A DNA stretch of 64,000 bases, taken from Flavobacterium xueshanense. GTDB lineage: Bacteria > Bacteroidota > Bacteroidia > Flavobacteriales > Flavobacteriaceae. Shown in pieces: positions 1 through 7,352 of this stretch. The stretch's first letter is position 1; every line of letters starts with the position of its first letter. The translations under genes were made by a program, and so were the position numbers. The DNA lies in contig NZ_FONQ01000006.1 in NCBI RefSeq assembly GCF_900112975.1, forward strand, positions 106,704 to 170,703, written 5' to 3'. Under the pieces are notes generated by a model, which saw nothing but the letters and a program-made list of their open reading frames with translations, was not told the DNA's origin and did not search any database.

Positions 1-27
1 TTTTTAAATCAATACTTTTCGACAGCA

Positions 28-143
28 ATAACGATTGTAATTCCGTGCACGTAAAGTTTTTTTTAAAAAAAATATGATGAAATAATAACTTTAATTATTT
101 GCTGTTGTGGCTGATGTTTGTGGGCACGGATTGCAAATTCGCG
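28..143. repeat. Possible small element with imperfect terminal inverted repeats
   Basis: The stretch TTGTAATTCCGTGC near 33-46 is nearly the reverse complement of GCACGGATTGCAA near 124-136, so a segment of about 115 bases is bounded by imperfect inverted repeats. It lies just downstream of the alpha/beta hydrolase gene and contains no ORF. It could be a decayed MITE-like or intergenic repeat. The repeat arms are seen directly; the mobile origin is inferred. Confidence 0.3.
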
Positions 144-158
144 CTATCGGGTTTATTA

Positions 159-986
159 CTATCTTTTATTAAAAAAGTCTATCAATATTTTATTTATTAA
201 ATCAGGTTTTTCCCAAAACACGTCGTGAGAAGTATTTGGTAAAATACAAAATTGTGATTTTTTGATTGCTCGGTGTAATTCTAATCCAAGTTCGGTTGTG
301 TACATATCCCTGTCTCCGTAAACAAGTAATGTTGCTGTATTTATTTCAACTAAAACTGATTTTTGGAAGTAAATTTCTTCAAACCACATTCTTTTTGCCT
401 CAATTATGTATTTTTTCCAATTTCCTGTTGGAGATTTTTCTTTATATTGTTTTATCCAAGGTTTTAGTTCTTTTATTACCCAAGTTGTATCTGAAAATTT
501 ATTAAGATCTTCTAATGATTCTTTTGTTGTTCCTTCAAGTTTATAAGTTGCACCAGAAACAGCAATTTTCTTAATCTTGTCAGGTCTAATTTTTGCAAGA
601 AGTAATGCCACATTTCCAGCATCGCTCCAACCAACTACAAAAGTGCTATCTAACTTCAATAAATCTATTGCCTCAGAATAATAATGAGCCATAAGTTTAT
701 AAGTCATTGTACTATCAGCGAACTCTGAACGCCCAAGTCCAGGTGCATCAAAAGCAATTACTTTATATTTTTTTGATAAATTAGGAATACATTTTTTAAA
801 ATCAGCAATACTTCCTAAACCTCCGTGAAGTAAAAGTAAAGGAATTCCTTTTCCATATTCTTCATAATAAAGTTTAGTTCCACGAATTGTCAAATATTTT
901 CCATTATTTGAACCATATTTAATTTGCGAAATCCCATTTGTGGATAAGAATATTGTCAGTAATAGTGGTAATAATTTTAATTTCAT
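159..986 (-). CDS. Secreted alpha/beta-fold hydrolase
   Basis: A 275-residue alpha/beta hydrolase with an N-terminal signal peptide (about residues 1-20, hydrophobic core followed by S-Q), so it probably acts in the periplasm or outside the cell. The fold is recognised from the HGG oxyanion-hole motif near residue 55, the nucleophile elbow GWSDAG with Ser121, an acidic residue in GDRD near 225-227 and the histidine in NTSHD near 254. The substrate cannot be read from the sequence; proline iminopeptidase or ester hydrolase activities are common in this family. It is the last gene of the minus-strand series, 113 bases after the Rrf2 gene, and may be transcribed separately. Confidence 0.85.
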   Translation of the reverse strand: MKLKLLPLLLTIFLSTNGISQIKYGSNNGKYLTIRGTKLYYEEYGKGIPLLLLHGGLGSIADFKKCIPNLSKKYKVIAFDAPGLGRSEFADSTMTYKLMAHYYSEAIDLLKLDSTFVVGWSDAGNVALLLAKIRPDKIKKIAVSGATYKLEGTTKESLEDLNKFSDTTWVIKELKPWIKQYKEKSPTGNWKKYIIEAKRMWFEEIYFQKSVLVEINTATLLVYGDRDMYTTELGLELHRAIKKSQFCILPNTSHDVFWEKPDLINKILIDFFNKR

Positions 987-1099
987 TTTTGCTTTTTTAA
1001 GATTACTTGCATATACCAGCCATAAAAGGGCTCTAATCCACCCGTTTTTGAATGGCTTCCTGCCACAAAACAGTTTTGTAAATATGAGATTACTTTTGG

Positions 1100-1534
1100 T
1101 TAATACCGCAAAAAAGTATCGCCTGATTTTATTCCCATTGCTAATTCTTCCAGATTGGTGTTTTCGAGCATGAAAGCCAATTCATTTCTGATAGCCTTGA
1201 ATTTATCGTGAACCGGACAAGGATGATCCTCAGTGCAGTGACTTAATCCTAAACCACAACCGGTAAAAACGCGATCTCCATCTAATGACGTTACAATTTG
1301 GGATAGTTTTATTTGGCTCATGGTTTCTTTTGGGATTTCAAATCCGCCACCAACACCTTTTATAGAACGGATGATATTAGCCTTGGATAATATCTGTAAA
1401 ATTTTGGCCGTAAAAGCCTCGGGAGAATCTATTTTTTTAGCAATATCTCTAAGCCCAACTCTATTATTTTGATAGGATTCGGATGCTATAAAAATGGTGG
1501 CCCGAATTCCGTATTCACAGGTTTTAGAAAACAT
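1100..1534 (-). CDS. Rrf2-family transcriptional regulator with three-cysteine cluster
   Basis: A 144-residue winged-helix regulator of the Rrf2/IscR/NsrR family. The N-terminal helix-turn-helix region (about 1-75) is followed by three cysteines at about 93, 100 and 106 (CGLGLSHC then CTEDHPC), the position where IscR and NsrR bind an iron-sulfur cluster. It is therefore likely to sense NO, oxygen or Fe-S status. It lies at the end of a minus-strand run that includes ric, nrdD, nrdG and a hemerythrin gene, close to the divergent nor operon, so control of denitrification or NO stress is a reasonable inference. The assignment to IscR or NsrR cannot be settled; a second, more NsrR-like member lies beside hmp. 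Confidence 0.88.
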   Translation of the reverse strand: MFSKTCEYGIRATIFIASESYQNNRVGLRDIAKKIDSPEAFTAKILQILSKANIIRSIKGVGGGFEIPKETMSQIKLSQIVTSLDGDRVFTGCGLGLSHCTEDHPCPVHDKFKAIRNELAFMLENTNLEELAMGIKSGDTFLRY

Positions 1535-1611
1535 AGTTGTTTTTTTACAAATTTAGAGAAATACTTGCTATTCCTTTTGAATATTCTTTATTCTTTGGGT
1601 TGGCTATTTTT

Positions 1612-2076
1612 TTAAATCCAAAAGGGATCATTGTTATTTTCTGTAAAAGACTCTTCAGTATGAATTTCTTTAATTTTAGCCAATTGGTCTTGGGTGGCCA
1701 TTTTTTGAATTTCAACAAATAAAATGCGTTCCTCAAAACGAATGTGTGCTTCCAATTCTTCTTCAATGAGTACTAAAGACTTTTCTACATTGGTAGTTTG
1801 CTTGAATAAACGTTTCAAACGACGATGTTCCGTTAAAGATCGTTTTATAAGGTCATTTTCTGCACCTAAAATGGGAAATACGTATTTTTCTTCCAATTCG
1901 AAATGCGGTTTTAAATGCGTTTTGTAAAACCAGTCCGAATATTTTTTGATGCGATTGGGTTCAATTTGCTTTGAAAAACCGGTTCGTATTTTCCAACACA
2001 ATTGCAAACCATGATGATGATCGTGGCTTAGAGGTTGCAATTCCGGAGCTCTTTTTAATGGTTTATTTGATATCAT
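1612..2076 (-). CDS. Hemerythrin-domain (HHE) protein
   Basis: A 154-residue all-helical protein with a hemerythrin-like metal-binding pattern: SHDHHHG near residues 17-23, H-x3-E in LKPHFELEEKYVFP in the middle, TEHRRL, and HIRFEERILF towards the C-terminus. Such domains bind a di-iron centre and take part in oxygen or NO sensing, iron handling or Fe-S repair. The stop of the upstream CopD-like gene is 11 bases before this start, so the two are probably co-transcribed. It is one of three hemerythrin-type proteins in the NO-related cluster. The specific function is not known. Confidence 0.85.
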   Translation of the reverse strand: MISNKPLKRAPELQPLSHDHHHGLQLCWKIRTGFSKQIEPNRIKKYSDWFYKTHLKPHFELEEKYVFPILGAENDLIKRSLTEHRRLKRLFKQTTNVEKSLVLIEEELEAHIRFEERILFVEIQKMATQDQLAKIKEIHTEESFTENNNDPFWI

Positions 2077-2087
2077 AAGGTATAAAT

Positions 2088-2537
2088 TTAAAACCCGCCA
2101 AAACGGATGTAAGAGCCAAAAATGAGCATCAATACACCAATTGTCGTTACGGATAGTATGTGAAAAGCCATTTCAGGCAATTTGTCTGGATTATTTTTAA
2201 GTTTGGGAATTACCCTAAACTGTGCGCTCAAGGCGAAGGCTGCCGTCAAAAACAATAAAAGTAATTTTGTTGAAACTACTTTCTCAACAGGAGTGGCAAA
2301 CTGAAACCAATATTCGATGCTAACGCCATATTTGTACGCCATTAAAATTCCGGTAACGACCAGTAAAACCAATGCTGTCATTCCTACAGGCTCATACTTT
2401 TTTTCGTAATTTAAAATAATGCCCGGGTCTTTCTCTTTAAGGGCTTGTGGTAAATGACCAAAAACCAGCAACAAATGGCCGCCCACCCAAACTGTGGCAC
2501 TTAAAAGATGGATAATTAACAAAAAATGATGGTTCAT
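2088..2537 (-). CDS. CopD-like four-helix membrane protein
   Basis: A 149-residue integral membrane protein with four predicted transmembrane helices (about 5-25, 50-70, 85-105 and 122-145). The first helix holds several histidines (NHH, IIH, GGH, GH) of the kind that bind haem or copper in CopD-type and related small membrane cytochromes. It is often annotated copper resistance D family. It lies between nrdG and a hemerythrin gene in an anaerobic/NO operon, so a role in copper supply for NirK or in electron transfer is possible. That role is inferred from context only. Confidence 0.7.
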   Translation of the reverse strand: MNHHFLLIIHLLSATVWVGGHLLLVFGHLPQALKEKDPGIILNYEKKYEPVGMTALVLLVVTGILMAYKYGVSIEYWFQFATPVEKVVSTKLLLLFLTAAFALSAQFRVIPKLKNNPDKLPEMAFHILSVTTIGVLMLIFGSYIRFGGF

Positions 2538-2592
2538 GTAAAATTTTATTTGTTTTTAAAGATACGCTTTTGTCAGCAACTTTACTTTAAAA

Positions 2593-3321
2593 TCAACCTC
2601 TAAAATGTACTTTAATGCGTGCGCTTGAAAGATTTTCCTTTTCCAATTCCCTAACAGAATAGCCCAATTTTTCTAACGTTGTTGCGCCATTTACAAAATG
2701 CTGGATGTAATAATTTCCCTGATAGTTTTGCTGTTCTAAATATCGTATCATGGCTTGCATGTGATTCGTATCTATCAAATCTGAATGTACCGTGGTGCGA
2801 ACTTCAAACGGAAGCCCACTTTCTAATAATAAACGCAGCGATTTTTCAAAAGGCAGAAAAAGATTGGACTGTGTTATCTTTTCAAAATGAGCGGGCATGG
2901 CTTTAAAATCCAGCGCCACATAATCGATTAATCGATTTTCAAGTACTTGTTGCAAAACTTCAGGTCGTGAGCCATTGGTATCAATTTTTACTAAAAAACC
3001 CATTTTTTTAACTTCGGTTATGAGTTGAATGCTGTTTTTATGCAATAAACATTCGCCTCCGCTAAAAACCACCGCGTCCAGCAAATTTTTTCTGGAATGA
3101 AGAAAAGTGAGCGCTTTTTCAAATGAAATTGTTCCTTTTCCAAGCACAATTTCAGGATTGTAGCAATACAAACAACGCATATTACAGCCTGCAAACCAAA
3201 GAATGCAAGCTGATTTATGCGCATAATCTAATAAAGTGAAAGGCGTTATGCTGAAAATGGGGTTACTAACATTTTCCTTCACTGAAATGAGTTCGCTGTT
3301 TGTGTTCTCCTTTTTTTCCAA
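2593..3321 (-). CDS. nrdG: Anaerobic ribonucleotide reductase activating protein NrdG (radical SAM)
   Basis: A 242-residue radical SAM enzyme. The CxxxCxxC cluster motif (CNMRCLYC, residues 46-53 from the first possible start) binds the 4Fe-4S cluster that cleaves SAM; SGGEC and a TNG motif follow as in other activases. It generates the glycyl radical on NrdD under anaerobic conditions. The start is uncertain: the longest frame begins with TTG at 3321, while an in-frame GTG at 3282 (residue 14) gives a product closer to usual NrdG N-termini. Either start overlaps the 3' end of the small glycyl-radical gene in another frame, by 56 or 17 bases, which suggests translational coupling between activase and radical subunit. 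Confidence 0.9.
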   Translation of the reverse strand: MEKKENTNSELISVKENVSNPIFSITPFTLLDYAHKSACILWFAGCNMRCLYCYNPEIVLGKGTISFEKALTFLHSRKNLLDAVVFSGGECLLHKNSIQLITEVKKMGFLVKIDTNGSRPEVLQQVLENRLIDYVALDFKAMPAHFEKITQSNLFLPFEKSLRLLLESGLPFEVRTTVHSDLIDTNHMQAMIRYLEQQNYQGNYYIQHFVNGATTLEKLGYSVRELEKENLSSARIKVHFRG

Positions 3322-3430
3322 TATTGAAACTTTCTACGGGTCTGTGATAGCCCATTACTCTTGTGTACACTAAACATTTGGTTCTCAAATGTTGGTTTTG
3401 TTCTAAAATCGGGTTGGTTTCTGTTTTCAT
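3266..3430 (-). CDS. Separate glycyl-radical domain of class III ribonucleotide reductase (split NrdD C-terminus)
   Basis: A 54-residue protein whose core YTRVMGYHRPVESFNIGKK matches the extreme C-terminus of full-length NrdD proteins, in which the radical glycine lies in an RVxGY motif (E. coli has RRVCGY followed by a PFNAGK-type segment). The radical residue here would be Gly27. The 706-residue NrdD encoded upstream ends right after its zinc ribbon and lacks this segment, so the two polypeptides together make one enzyme. The gene has its own ATG after an A/T-rich leader and overlaps nrdG. It is analogous in principle to the free glycyl-radical protein YfiD (GrcA) of pyruvate formate-lyase, but here it is needed rather than spare. 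Confidence 0.85.
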   Translation of the reverse strand: MKTETNPILEQNQHLRTKCLVYTRVMGYHRPVESFNIGKKGEHKQRTHFSEGKC

Positions 3431-3532
3431 ATTTTTAAAGGTTTAAAGTTAAAATTGTATAAAGTCAAAAAAGTTATATGCTATAAATTTCAAGTTGATT
3501 TCTCAACAGGTCAAACGCATTAAATATCTGAA

Positions 3533-3690
3533 CCACATAGAAACATAGAATTTAATTTTTGATTTAAATGGGTTCCGAACAGTCGAAATTTAGGTGACAT
3601 AGAAAAAAGCAAATGCTTTTTTTTCTATTGTAAACTCTTATCACCGTCAAAATTTATTTTTACAGGAATAAACACTATGTTTCTATTTGG
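3533..3690. repeat. Palindromic MITE-like element between nrdD and its glycyl-radical gene
   Basis: The ends CCACATAGAAACATAG (3533-3548) and CTATGTTTCTATTTGG (3675-3690) are inverted repeats matching at 14 of 16 positions. The centre is a second hairpin, ATAGAAAAAAGCA/TGCTTTTTTTTCTAT, around 3600-3630, so most of the 158-base segment can fold on itself. No ORF is present. A short related fragment (ACACATAGAAACAAAG with TATGTGT) occurs near 38560-38586. It looks like a non-autonomous insertion or a large intergenic hairpin repeat. Confidence 0.6.
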
Positions 3691-3708
3691 TTTAAACTTC
3701 AATTTATT

Positions 3709-5829
3709 TTAAAACGTTTGCCCTGAGTTACTCAACTTTAAACTTTTTTCTTCAATTAAAGCGTCATCGCATTTTGGGCAATATTCGTGTTCACCATTTA
3801 AATATCCATGAACCGGACACACACTAAACACTGGCGTAACGGTGATGTAAGGCAATTTGAAATTAGATATTACTTTCTTTACAAACTGTTTGCAGGCTTC
3901 TGGCGAACTGATTTTTTCACTCATATACAAGTGTAAAACCGTTCCTCCAGTATATTTACATTGCAATTCGTCTTGCAAAAACAACGCTTCAAAAGGGTCT
4001 TCGGTGTGATCTACCGGAATCTGGGAACTGTTTGTGTAATAAATATTGTCTCCTTGTCCGGCTTGTATAATGTTTGGAAAACGTTTTTTGTCTTCCTTGG
4101 CAAATCGGTAGGTAGTTCCTTCAGCCGGTGTGGCTTCCAGATTGTATAAATTCCCGGTTTCTTCCTGGAATTCTTTCATTCGATTCCGAATATGCTCCAA
4201 GATTTCTGATGCAAATTCGATTCCTGACGATGAAGTAATAGCATCTTGATTTCCGGTAAAATTTGCAATCATTTCGTTCATTCCGTTTACACCAATGGTC
4301 GAAAAATGATTTCTGAAATGTTGTAAATACCGTTTGGTGTACGGATACAACCCACGATCGTACATTTCTTGGATAAATACTCTTTTTTTCTCTAAAGTAG
4401 ATTTAGAAATATATAATAACCGATCTAATTGTTTGAATAATTCTTGTTTGTTTCCTTTGAATAAATAACCCAAACGCGCCATATTAATGGTCACGACACC
4501 AATGCTTCCCGTCATTTCTGCACTTCCAAAAAGTCCGTTTCCTCGTTTTAACAGTTCTCTTAAATCGAGTTGTAAACGACAGCACATACTGCGAACGGCA
4601 TTCGGTTTATACGCGTTTTCGTTTTCTGTTTTATTGCCATTTTCATCCAAAACATATTGACTTCCAATGAAATTCTGGAAATAAGAAGAACCGATTTTGG
4701 CTGTATTTTCAAATAGCAAATCGGTATTTTCGCCATCCCAATCAAATTCTTCGGTAATGTTTACTGTTGGAATAGGGAAAGTGAACGGTTGTCCGTTGGC
4801 ATCGCCTTCGGTCATTACTGTGTAATACGCTTTGTTGATAAGGTTCATTTCCTTTTGAAAATGTTCGTAACGCAATTCGGTTACTTTTGTAACACCTCTT
4901 TCCCTGGCTCGCAATAAGAGATCATAATCAAAATTATTTTCGAAAAAATGATAGTCGTTTTTCGTTGGAATTTGGGTTTTCAAATCATCGGGAACAACCC
5001 AGTCCAAAGTAATATTTGTGAAAGGCGATTGTCCCCAACGCGCCGGAACATTCAAATTGTAAACAAAACTGCGAACGGCTTTCAAGACATCCTCAAAAGA
5101 TAAATCATCTTTGAAAACATAAGGCGCCAAATAGGTATCAAACGAACTGAAGGCTTGCGCTCCGGCCCATTCGCTTTGCAAAATCCCAAGGAAATTTGCC
5201 ATTTGTCCCAAAGCCTCTCTAAAATGTGAAGGCGCTTTGCTTTCCACGCGTCCGCGAACACCATTAAAACCATCGTTGAGCAGCACCCGCAGGCTCCAAC
5301 CGGCACAATATCCGGTCAAACAATCCAAATCATGAATATGAATATCGCCATTGCGATGCGCATATCCTTCTTCTTTTGTATATACTTTGTCGAGCCAATA
5401 ATTAGCAATAATTTTTCCGGCAACATTGTTGACCAATCCTGCATTAGAGTAGGAGGTATTGGCATTGGCATTAATGCGCCAATCCGTTTGTTCAATGTAT
5501 TCCTCGATGGTTTGCGTACTGTCAACATAAGTGGTGTCTTCGTTTAAACCATTCACATGTTCGCGTTGCAATTTGCGAGTATGTCTAAACAACATAAAGG
5601 AACGCATGACTTCGAAATATTGTTTTTCAAAAAGATTTTTCTCGATTAAATCCTGAATTTCCTCAACGGCCCAGGTTTCTTTGGATTGTAAATCCTGAAT
5701 AATTTTTTCGAAAAGAATTTCATCAAATGCTATGGAAACACTCTGAAAGCTTTTTTCAATTGCGTCTTTAATTTTGAAAGGCTCAAAAGGTTTGTATTCG
5801 CCGTTTCTTTTGATAACATATTTTTCCAT
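3709..5829 (-). CDS. nrdD: Class III (anaerobic) ribonucleoside-triphosphate reductase large chain, lacking the glycyl-radical tail
   Basis: A 706-residue NrdD that reduces ribonucleotides to deoxyribonucleotides without oxygen. An ATP-cone allosteric domain (about residues 1-95, starting MEKYVIKRNGEYKPF) is followed by the ten-stranded barrel, with family motifs such as NVPARWGQSPFTN, GSIGVVTINMARLGYL and IGVNGMNEM. Near the C-terminus there is a zinc-ribbon motif CPVHGY...EYCPKC. The chain stops about 20 residues later and contains no RVxGY glycyl-radical motif, which normally follows the ribbon; that motif is on the small gene at 3266-3430. The start lies 39 bases after the ric stop, so co-transcription with ric is likely. 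Confidence 0.95.
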   Translation of the reverse strand: MEKYVIKRNGEYKPFEPFKIKDAIEKSFQSVSIAFDEILFEKIIQDLQSKETWAVEEIQDLIEKNLFEKQYFEVMRSFMLFRHTRKLQREHVNGLNEDTTYVDSTQTIEEYIEQTDWRINANANTSYSNAGLVNNVAGKIIANYWLDKVYTKEEGYAHRNGDIHIHDLDCLTGYCAGWSLRVLLNDGFNGVRGRVESKAPSHFREALGQMANFLGILQSEWAGAQAFSSFDTYLAPYVFKDDLSFEDVLKAVRSFVYNLNVPARWGQSPFTNITLDWVVPDDLKTQIPTKNDYHFFENNFDYDLLLRARERGVTKVTELRYEHFQKEMNLINKAYYTVMTEGDANGQPFTFPIPTVNITEEFDWDGENTDLLFENTAKIGSSYFQNFIGSQYVLDENGNKTENENAYKPNAVRSMCCRLQLDLRELLKRGNGLFGSAEMTGSIGVVTINMARLGYLFKGNKQELFKQLDRLLYISKSTLEKKRVFIQEMYDRGLYPYTKRYLQHFRNHFSTIGVNGMNEMIANFTGNQDAITSSSGIEFASEILEHIRNRMKEFQEETGNLYNLEATPAEGTTYRFAKEDKKRFPNIIQAGQGDNIYYTNSSQIPVDHTEDPFEALFLQDELQCKYTGGTVLHLYMSEKISSPEACKQFVKKVISNFKLPYITVTPVFSVCPVHGYLNGEHEYCPKCDDALIEEKSLKLSNSGQTF

Positions 5830-5868
5830 AGCACGTGATGATTTTAAATTATAGAATTGGAGTGTATT

Positions 5869-6600
5869 TTATTCTTGTTCGGAGAATTTTTTTTCTAAAA
5901 GCATCGCGCTTGGAAACAAAATGTTGTTTTCCAAATGAATGTGTTTGTGTAAATCCTGCTCAAAATCAGCTAGCATCGCATAAGTCACGCGGAACGTACT
6001 GCAACCATCGGCCGGTGGCGTATAATTATTGGTTAATGCTGCTATCTTAACAAAACGATCGCCTTCGGTTTCATGCTCTTCCATCATCATGGCAATGGGG
6101 TTTTTTACGGTTCCAAATTGTGGTTTCGCAATTTGTTCCTCGGTAAGCGCTGCTTTTGCCATTTTTTTGATAAAAGGAAACAACATCAGTTCTTCTTTTT
6201 TCATGTGTTGCGCTAATTCGCCTGCACAACCAATAAAGAGTTCATTGATTTCAAATAATTCAGGATGATTAGCGCCATGTACTTTGCACAGTTTATCTAA
6301 AAAAGGTAGTAAAATTTGCGTTTTTTCTTCTACATAACGGTGATGCGTTTTCTCAATGTAATCGGCCAATAAGTCTAAAGGCCATGTTTTGAAATCAATG
6401 GCACTATCATTTTTGGTTGCCAAAACCGTATTTATCTGGTCCATTAATTGATCCGTATCAACGCCTTTTTTTTCGCAAGCTTCCTCGATTGTTCTATTGC
6501 CTTTGCAACAGAAATCTATTCCGTATTTTGAAAATATTGCTGCGGTTCTAAAATCTTTTGCAACGTATTCTCCGATTGTTATTTTCTCTAAAGTTTCCAT
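5869..6600 (-). CDS. ric: Iron-sulfur cluster repair di-iron protein Ric (ScdA/YtfE family)
   Basis: A 243-residue two-domain protein: an N-terminal DUF542/ScdA_N domain (about 1-60, with FCCKGN at 30-35) and a C-terminal hemerythrin-like domain (about 80-240, with HHRYVEEK, HMKKEELMLFPFI, EEHETEGDRF and HKHIHLENNILFP). Proteins of this family repair Fe-S clusters damaged by NO and oxidants using a di-iron centre. The gene is first in the minus-strand run and is divergent from norC across 306 bases, fitting a NO-stress role beside the NO-producing NirK pathway. The protein has the usual family length and all expected ligand motifs. Confidence 0.94.
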   Translation of the reverse strand: METLEKITIGEYVAKDFRTAAIFSKYGIDFCCKGNRTIEEACEKKGVDTDQLMDQINTVLATKNDSAIDFKTWPLDLLADYIEKTHHRYVEEKTQILLPFLDKLCKVHGANHPELFEINELFIGCAGELAQHMKKEELMLFPFIKKMAKAALTEEQIAKPQFGTVKNPIAMMMEEHETEGDRFVKIAALTNNYTPPADGCSTFRVTYAMLADFEQDLHKHIHLENNILFPSAMLLEKKFSEQE

Positions 6601-6651
6601 AAGATCTGTTTTCGATTAAAATTTATTTATACAAAAATAATCATTATTTTT

Positions 6652-6668
6652 AATAAAAGACAAATTTA
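6652..6668 (-). promoter_or_regulatory. Candidate ric promoter with adjacent AATAAAAGACA element
   Basis: On the minus strand, TAAATTTG (plus positions 6661-6668) matches the Bacteroidetes -7 box TAnnTTTG. It overlaps the plus-strand word AATAAAAGACA (6652-6662), which recurs as a palindrome just after the norC -7 box. A second possible -7 box, TATTTTTG, lies at 6632-6639. The choice between them cannot be made from sequence. Confidence 0.4.
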
Positions 6669-6786
6669 TCCTTAATTAATTTTTTAATTTAATTTTATTT
6701 ATAAAGTGCTAATTATAAGGCGTATGTGTTTTTTTAAAATCATTTTTAATGAATATTAATGATATAATTTAAAAAAAAATAAAAAG

Positions 6787-6830
6787 ATGATTTATATCAT
6801 GTTTTAGCTTTTTTTAAAGTTATTAATTTG
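6787..6830 (+). promoter_or_regulatory. norC promoter with FNR-like operator
   Basis: ATGAT-ttat-ATCAT (6787-6800) is a perfect 5-N4-5 palindrome close to the FNR consensus TTGAT-N4-ATCAA. Its centre lies 36.5 bases before the end of TTAATTTG (6823-6830), a one-mismatch Bacteroidetes -7 box. If transcription starts about five bases later, the operator is centred near -41.5, the usual place for activation by Crp/Fnr proteins. The same spacing occurs upstream of nirK and of the first usp gene. Confidence 0.65.
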
Positions 6831-6839
6831 CAACAAACA

Positions 6840-6865
6840 AATAAAAGACACTTTTGTCTTTTATT
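6840..6865 (+). promoter_or_regulatory. Perfect palindrome in the norC leader
   Basis: AATAAAAGACA (6840-6850) and TGTCTTTTATT (6855-6865) form an 11-base perfect inverted repeat with a four-base spacer, about 40 bases before the norC start codon and just after the expected transcription start. A single copy of AATAAAAGACA also occurs at the ric promoter. It could be a repressor site or an mRNA hairpin. Confidence 0.5.
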
Positions 6866-6906
6866 AAAATTAGAGTAAATTTATTAACAAACAAAAACAA
6901 ATACTT

Positions 6907-7341
6907 ATGCTTTCAAAATCACAGGCAAGAGCATTTTTTTTAGGAGGAACATTAGTCACCTTTTTAATCTTTATAGGACTGACTATTTATTCGTTCATGC
7001 CAAGGAATGATCAAACAAACTACAGTAAGATTACTAAAGAAGTAGTGAGAGGAAAAGAAATTTGGGAGACCAACAATTGTATGGGTTGTCATACTATTAT
7101 GGGCGAAGGAGGCTATTATGCTCCCGAGTTAACAAAAGTAGTGGAGCGTCGCGGCGAAGGGTACATCAAAGCGGTTTTGATGTCGCCAATTCCTTGGGCA
7201 CCAAATGGGCGAAAAATGGTGGCTTATAAAATGAATGAAGCGGATGCCAATGCCATGGTTGCCTATTTCGAATGGATTGGAAAATTAGATTTAAATGGTT
7301 TCGACCGCATCATTTCCCCTTTAGCTAAAGAAAATAATTAA
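6907..7341 (+). CDS. norC: Nitric oxide reductase cytochrome c subunit NorC
   Basis: A 144-residue membrane-anchored cytochrome c. One N-terminal transmembrane helix (about residues 9-30) anchors a periplasmic domain with a single haem c site CMGCH (residues 58-62) and a likely axial methionine in the GRKMVAYKM region. It accepts electrons and passes them to NorB, forming the cNOR complex that reduces two NO to N2O. It is the first gene of the nor operon, 11 bases before norB, behind an FNR-like promoter. Length and motifs agree with the NorC family. Confidence 0.95.
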   Translation: MLSKSQARAFFLGGTLVTFLIFIGLTIYSFMPRNDQTNYSKITKEVVRGKEIWETNNCMGCHTIMGEGGYYAPELTKVVERRGEGYIKAVLMSPIPWAPNGRKMVAYKMNEADANAMVAYFEWIGKLDLNGFDRIISPLAKENN

Positions 7342-7352
7342 AATTTTTAAAA

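Noticed and set aside
6746..6759. TTAAT-gaat-ATTAA as another FNR-like site between ric and norC
   Set aside because: It consists only of A and T apart from the spacer, lies in an A/T-rich stretch, and has no -7 box at the spacing seen for the three better sites.
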